Below are positions 6,960 through 9,990 of a stretch of 9,990 nucleotides of DNA, one piece after another (the first letter of the stretch is position 1; every line of letters begins with the position of its first letter). Origin of the DNA: Clostridia bacterium (GTDB taxonomy: Bacteria > Bacillota > Clostridia > Christensenellales > Aristaeellaceae); contig JAFZLE010000231.1 in assembly GCA_017551645.1 (NCBI GenBank), positions 1 to 9,990 on the forward strand. Direction: 5' to 3'. Below the pieces are notes generated by a model. It worked only from the letters and a program-made list of their open reading frames with translations, did not search any database and was not told where the DNA came from. The position numbers and the translations under genes are program-made.

Positions 6960-8072
6960 ATGCCGCAGATCATACTTGAACACATCAACAAACGCTTTGA
7001 CAAGTTCGTCGCCGTAGACGATCTGAACCTGGTGATCGAGGACCGGGGCTTCGTTACGCTCCTGGGTCCCTCCGGCTGCGGCAAGACCACCACGCTCAGG
7101 ATGATAGCGGGGCTTGAGACCCCTACCTCCGGCCGCATACTCATAGACGGAAAGCCGGTGTACGACTCCGAAAAGGGCATAAACCTGCCTCCCAACAAGC
7201 GCGATATAGGCTTCCTGTTCCAGAACTACGCGCTGTGGCCCCACATGACGGTGTACCAGAACATCGCTTTCGGCCTGGAAATGCTCAAATGGGACAAAAA
7301 GCGCATACAGGAGCGGGTACAGGAGATGCTGAAACTGCTCAAGATCGAGCAGTTCGTGAAGCGCTATCCCGCCGAGCTCTCCGGCGGCCAGCAGCAAAGG
7401 GTGGCCATCGCCCGCACGCTGGCTCCCAGTCCCCGGGTGCTGTTCATGGACGAGCCCCTTTCCAACCTGGACGCCAAACTGCGCGGCGAGATGCGCACTG
7501 AACTCAAGCGCCTGCATACGGACACCAACTCCACCTTCGTGTACGTGACCCACGACCAGCTGGAAGCCATGACCCTGTCCACCCGGGTATGCCTTATGGA
7601 GACCGGCGTGCTGCAGCAGTATGCGCCCCCGCTGGAGATCTACAACCGCCCCGCCAACACCTTTGTGGCGGGCTTCGTGGGCAACCCCACCATGAACTTC
7701 ATCCCCGCCAGGGTGCTCTCCCGCCGGCAAAACGGCCTGGAACTGAGTTTCCTGGGCCGTGAGGCGCTGTTTGAGACCGCAAACGCGGGCGAAGTGGGCG
7801 AAGACGCCATACTGGGCGTAAGACCCGAATTCCTGCCCATAAGCCCGAACGGCGCGCTGGAAGCGGCCATCTATTCCACCCTGCCCGCGGGCATGGAGAC
7901 CACCGTAAAAGCCAGCTGCGGGGACACCATGCTCACCAGCGTGGTGTTCGGCTCGGTGGACTACGAAGTGGATTCCAGGGTGCGCATGGACATAGTGGGC
8001 AGCGACATAATGCTGTTTGACAAGGCTACGCAGAAAGCGGCTGCTTCCGGCAGGGTCGTTTTCCCCGGCTGA
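6960..8072 (+). CDS. ABC importer ATP-binding protein with C-terminal TOBE-like region
   Basis: A 370-residue ATPase that powers the importer. All nucleotide-binding motifs are intact: Walker A GPSGCGKT (36-43), Q-loop Gln88 in FLFQNYALWPHMTV, signature LSGGQQQR (140-147), Walker B VLFMDEP (160-166), D-loop SNLD (168-171) and H-loop His198. The region beyond about 240 (GNPTMNFIPARV, later LGVRPEFLP) is the regulatory/TOBE part found in MalK, PotA and FbpC-type subunits; the GNPTMNF and GVRPE wording most resembles sugar-importer ATPases of the MalK/UgpC/MsmX group. That is a resemblance, not proof of substrate. The ribosome site GGAGG (6947-6951) overlaps the end of the permease gene, 8 nt before the ATG. 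No convincing terminator follows, so the acetyltransferase gene 60 nt downstream may be partly cotranscribed. Confidence 0.95.
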   Translation: MPQIILEHINKRFDKFVAVDDLNLVIEDRGFVTLLGPSGCGKTTTLRMIAGLETPTSGRILIDGKPVYDSEKGINLPPNKRDIGFLFQNYALWPHMTVYQNIAFGLEMLKWDKKRIQERVQEMLKLLKIEQFVKRYPAELSGGQQQRVAIARTLAPSPRVLFMDEPLSNLDAKLRGEMRTELKRLHTDTNSTFVYVTHDQLEAMTLSTRVCLMETGVLQQYAPPLEIYNRPANTFVAGFVGNPTMNFIPARVLSRRQNGLELSFLGREALFETANAGEVGEDAILGVRPEFLPISPNGALEAAIYSTLPAGMETTVKASCGDTMLTSVVFGSVDYEVDSRVRMDIVGSDIMLFDKATQKAAASGRVVFPG

Positions 8073-8118
8073 CAGAACGAAGCGCGCCCGGCAGCGGGAA
8101 GCGGATCTTTGGACATAC

Positions 8119-8123
8119 GGAGG
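8119..8123 (+). promoter_or_regulatory. Ribosome binding site selecting the GTG start at 8133
   Basis: GGAGG within ACGGAGGAC lies 9 nt before GTG 8133. An earlier in-frame TTG at 8109 would place this site inside the coding sequence and has no Shine-Dalgarno of its own, so the GTG is preferred. Confidence 0.82.
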
Positions 8124-8132
8124 ACAAAAGCG

Positions 8133-8660
8133 GTGCTGCTTACAGAACCCACTATGGAATACGCCCGCCAGATCATGGAATACCGCCGGGCGTTTCTTGA
8201 CAGCGGCGAATCCATGGACGGCACCAGCAGCCTCAGGCGGTTTGACGACCCCGGAGACTGGATCGCGCATACGGCAGCACTCGGGTGCCCGTCTTCGGTC
8301 CCCGGCGGGCATGTGGCGGCCGCGCAGTTCATTTTCGTCCGGGAAGAGGACAGTAAGATCGTCGGCATGATCAACGCCAGATACTCTTTCAACGAGTATC
8401 TGGCGAAGTTCGGCGGCCACATCGGTTATTCCGTGGCGCCCGACGAGCGGCGCAAGGGGTACGCCACGCAGATGCTCAAAGCGCTGCTCCCAAAGTATAA
8501 GGAGCGCGGCATCACAAGGGTTCTCGTGACCTGCCTTAAGGGAAACGAGGGCAGCCGCAGGACGATACTCAACTGCGGCGGGGTATACGAGTCCACCGTA
8601 TTTGACGCCGAGCAGGAAAAAGCGGAGATAGAAAGGTACTGGATCGATCTGTCCGATTGA
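8133..8660 (+). CDS. GNAT-family N-acetyltransferase
   Basis: A 175-residue protein when read from GTG 8133. Its N-terminus then reads (M)LLTEPTMEYARQIMEYR, the way this GNAT subgroup usually begins, and the SMDGTSSLRRFDDPGDW stretch is also typical of it. The acetyl-CoA pyrophosphate-binding motif A is clear: HIGYSVAPDERRKGYATQML, with the Arg-Arg-Lys-Gly-Tyr-Ala core at residues 106-111. A later CLKGNEGSRRTILNCGGVYES segment matches motif B. It transfers an acetyl group from acetyl-CoA to an amine, but the acceptor is not known; related proteins are annotated only as GNAT acetyltransferases. Cytoplasmic, no membrane segment. It lies 60 nt after the ATPase gene without an obvious terminator or promoter between, yet nothing ties it functionally to the importer. 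Confidence 0.88.
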   Translation: MLLTEPTMEYARQIMEYRRAFLDSGESMDGTSSLRRFDDPGDWIAHTAALGCPSSVPGGHVAAAQFIFVREEDSKIVGMINARYSFNEYLAKFGGHIGYSVAPDERRKGYATQMLKALLPKYKERGITRVLVTCLKGNEGSRRTILNCGGVYESTVFDAEQEKAEIERYWIDLSD

Positions 8661-8718
8661 CGCACGGTCCCGCTGCCTAAAGAGGCCTGAGCACGCGAAC
8701 CACACAAAACTCATATCG

Positions 8719-9348
8719 ATGTATATTTATAGTAGACACATAGACTGGGTGTTTTTTGACATAGGCTCCACGCTGGTAAACGAGGAAAAGGCGTACGCCC
8801 ACCGTATCAGGGACATGATCCGCGGTACCCCGGTAACGTTTGACAGCTTCGTTGAAAAACGCGACCTGTTCGCCAAAGAGGGCTTAAACGGCGAACAGAA
8901 GGCGATCGAGTATTTCGGGCTCACCAAAACGCCGTGGCACAGCGAGGACGAAGTGCCGTTTGACGACTGCGCGCAGACCCTTTCGGCGCTGTACCGCAAA
9001 GGCTACGGGCTGGGAGTGATAGCCAATCAGAATCCCGGGGCGAAACAGCGCCTGGATGCCTGGGGGCTTGGCAGGTATTTTGCCGTGATCGCCTCCTCCG
9101 CGGAGATGGGCGCGGCCAAGCCGGACCGGGAGATATTCCTGCGCGCCCTGGCAATGGCGTCCTGCCGGCCTGAAAACGCCGTTATGGTTGGCGACAGGGC
9201 GGACAACGACATACGTCCCGCGAAGGAGATAGGCATGCTGACCATTCAGGTCACGCGGGGCACAGGCGTTTACCCGCCGCCCTCCGATGCGGCTGAGGCT
9301 CCCGACATTACCGTAGGCAGCCTGAAAGAATTGCTCAGGTATCTGTAA
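8719..9348 (+). CDS. HAD-superfamily hydrolase with DxG variant of motif I
   Basis: A 209-residue haloacid-dehalogenase-fold protein of the phosphatase type. Motif I is FFDIGSTL with nucleophile Asp14, but the second Asp (general acid/base, DxDxT) is Gly16. Motif II reads VIANQ (Ala102, Asn103) where Ser/Thr-Asn is usual. Motif III Lys134 in AAKPDREIF and motif IV VGDRADNDI (Asp159, Asp164) are intact. The region between motif I and residue 75 is a small helical cap (C1). The nucleophile and Mg2+ ligands are present, so phosphoester binding is likely; loss of the Asp+2 acid is seen in some HAD proteins and may slow or alter turnover. The ATG at 8719 has no recognisable ribosome site, and no better start exists before motif I. 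A 58-nt gap separates it from the acetyltransferase. Substrate unknown. Confidence 0.88.
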   Translation: MYIYSRHIDWVFFDIGSTLVNEEKAYAHRIRDMIRGTPVTFDSFVEKRDLFAKEGLNGEQKAIEYFGLTKTPWHSEDEVPFDDCAQTLSALYRKGYGLGVIANQNPGAKQRLDAWGLGRYFAVIASSAEMGAAKPDREIFLRALAMASCRPENAVMVGDRADNDIRPAKEIGMLTIQVTRGTGVYPPPSDAAEAPDITVGSLKELLRYL

Positions 9349-9354
9349 AGGAAT

Positions 9355-9383
9355 CGCCCCGCGGGCACGAAGCCTGCGGGGCG
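9355..9383. terminator. Likely bidirectional terminator between convergent genes
   Basis: A 12-bp stem pairs CGCCCCGCGGGC (9355-9366) with GCCTGCGGGGCG (9372-9383), with one G-T(U) pair and a 5-nt loop ACGAA. It lies 6 nt after the HAD stop and 26 nt past the end of the - strand methyltransferase gene. The T tracts are poor on both sides (GTCTTATATGCTTTATA on +), so its efficiency is uncertain, but stem strength and position fit a shared terminator. Confidence 0.75.
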
Positions 9384-9409
9384 GTCTTATATGCTTTATA
9401 CGAGGCGCG

Positions 9410-9990
9410 TTATTCGTCCGCGTCCGGTTTGCCGGCTTCCCAGAACGCGATGGCTGCCGCGGCGGACACGTTCAGGGAATCCACTCCCCGCCGCATGGGT
9501 ACGCATATGGTCCTGTCGCACTTTTCAAGTGCCGCCGGGCTCAGCCCCTCCCCTTCGTTGCCCAGCACCAGGGCGGGTCTGGCTATATGCCTGAGGGCTT
9601 CAGGTCCCTCCGAGTTTTCGGACAGCGCCAGAGCGCACAGGGTGAAGCCCAGGCGTTTCAGCGCGTCCGCGCCGCCCTCACTCAGCGCGGGCAGCCGTGC
9701 CCAGTGCAGGCGGAACACCGATCCCGTGCTCACCCTTGCCGCCCTGCGGCTCAAAGGATCGGAGCAACCCCCACACAGTATCACCGCTTCAATGCCCAGC
9801 GCCGCCGCGCTGCGGAAGACGGCGCCCAGGTTGGTCTCGTCCCTTACGTCTTCCAGCACCGCGCAGCTTTTCGCCCCATCCAGCGCTTTTTCCGCCGGGA
9901 CCGGCTGCGGGCGGACCATCTCGCACAGCACTCCCCGGGACAGCTCGTAGCCTGTAAGCCGGCGGATTTCTTCGTCGGAAGGCGTGAATA
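9410..9990 (-). CDS. SpoU/TrmH-family RNA 2'-O-methyltransferase, N-terminus beyond the right edge
   Basis: The - strand frame is open to the window edge, so the true start is outside. The GTG at 9931 is probably internal because family-like sequence continues upstream (SDEEIRRLTGYELSRGVLCEM, where V is that GTG). All three SpoU motifs are present: motif 1 NLGAVFRSAAALG, motif 2 ALVLGNEGEGL and motif 3 ICVPMRRGVDSLNVSAAAAI, which form the deep trefoil knot that binds S-adenosylmethionine. These enzymes methylate the ribose 2'-OH of a nucleotide in tRNA or 23S rRNA; the target depends on the missing N-terminal part and cannot be named. The visible C-terminal part has about 193 codons; full members have about 250-270 residues, so some 60-80 are missing. 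It is convergent with the HAD gene and unrelated to the importer. Confidence 0.93.
   Translation of the reverse strand, partial: FTPSDEEIRRLTGYELSRGVLCEMVRPQPVPAEKALDGAKSCAVLEDVRDETNLGAVFRSAAALGIEAVILCGGCSDPLSRRAARVSTGSVFRLHWARLPALSEGGADALKRLGFTLCALALSENSEGPEALRHIARPALVLGNEGEGLSPAALEKCDRTICVPMRRGVDSLNVSAAAAIAFWEAGKPDADE

Noticed and set aside
8073..8132. A terminator between the ATPase and acetyltransferase genes
   Set aside because: Only a 4-bp CCCG/CGGG stem without a T run is present; not enough to call.
6897..8714. A 605-codon open frame on the - strand opposite the ATPase and acetyltransferase genes
   Set aside because: The translation is rich in His, Gly, Arg and Val with no family resemblance and spans two well-supported + strand genes; it is a by-product of GC-rich codon use.
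8657..8718. TTGACG at 8657-8662 as a -35 box for the HAD gene
   Set aside because: No TATAAT-like sequence lies 16-18 nt downstream (the position reads AAGAGG), so a promoter cannot be supported.
9429..9950. A 173-codon open frame on the + strand opposite the methyltransferase gene
   Set aside because: Ser/Pro/Arg-rich with no family likeness, whereas the - strand frame carries all three SpoU motifs.

Overview
The window is a GC-rich, densely packed bacterial segment. It carries nine protein-coding genes, eight on the + strand and one on the - strand, with strong AGGAGG-type ribosome sites, short intergenic gaps and factor-independent terminators. Gene style, a GH105 pectin enzyme and heavy use of the ATA isoleucine codon despite high GC would fit an uncultured gut or rumen Clostridia-type Firmicute. 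That assignment is inferred from style only; no marker gene settles it.

Region 1 (2-3773) is the end of an operon: a 5'-truncated alpha/beta-hydrolase esterase, a URO-D-family (uroporphyrinogen decarboxylase/methyltransferase fold) protein, a cytoplasmic beta-lactamase-fold serine hydrolase, and a GH105 unsaturated (rhamno)galacturonyl hydrolase. Spacing is 1 nt, 30 nt and a 4-nt ATGA overlap, and a clear terminator follows. The GH105 enzyme and the esterase suggest intracellular processing of acetylated pectin-derived oligosaccharides. The roles of the URO-D-like protein and the serine hydrolase are not known.

Region 2 (3792-8072) is a complete ABC importer operon with its own consensus promoter (TTGACT, 17 nt, extended TATACT). 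It holds a secreted substrate-binding protein, a fused two-domain permease of the FbpB/AfuB type, and an ATPase with a C-terminal TOBE-like region. A strong hairpin followed by a T-rich run separates the binding-protein gene from the permease gene, and codon use changes sharply between them; both fit much higher output of the binding protein. The substrate cannot be read from the sequence. Relatives carry ferric iron, phosphonates or sugar phosphates, and the neighbourhood makes a sugar derivative worth testing.

Region 3 (8073-9990) is housekeeping or accessory: a GNAT acetyltransferase starting at a GTG, a HAD-family hydrolase with a DxG variant of motif I, a hairpin between convergent genes, and a SpoU/TrmH-type RNA 2'-O-methyltransferase on the - strand that runs off the right edge.

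No tRNA, rRNA, CRISPR array, insertion sequence or phage gene was seen. No wholly new system is evident. The best leads are the association of a URO-D-like protein with pectin genes, the uncertain substrate of the importer, and its internal expression control.
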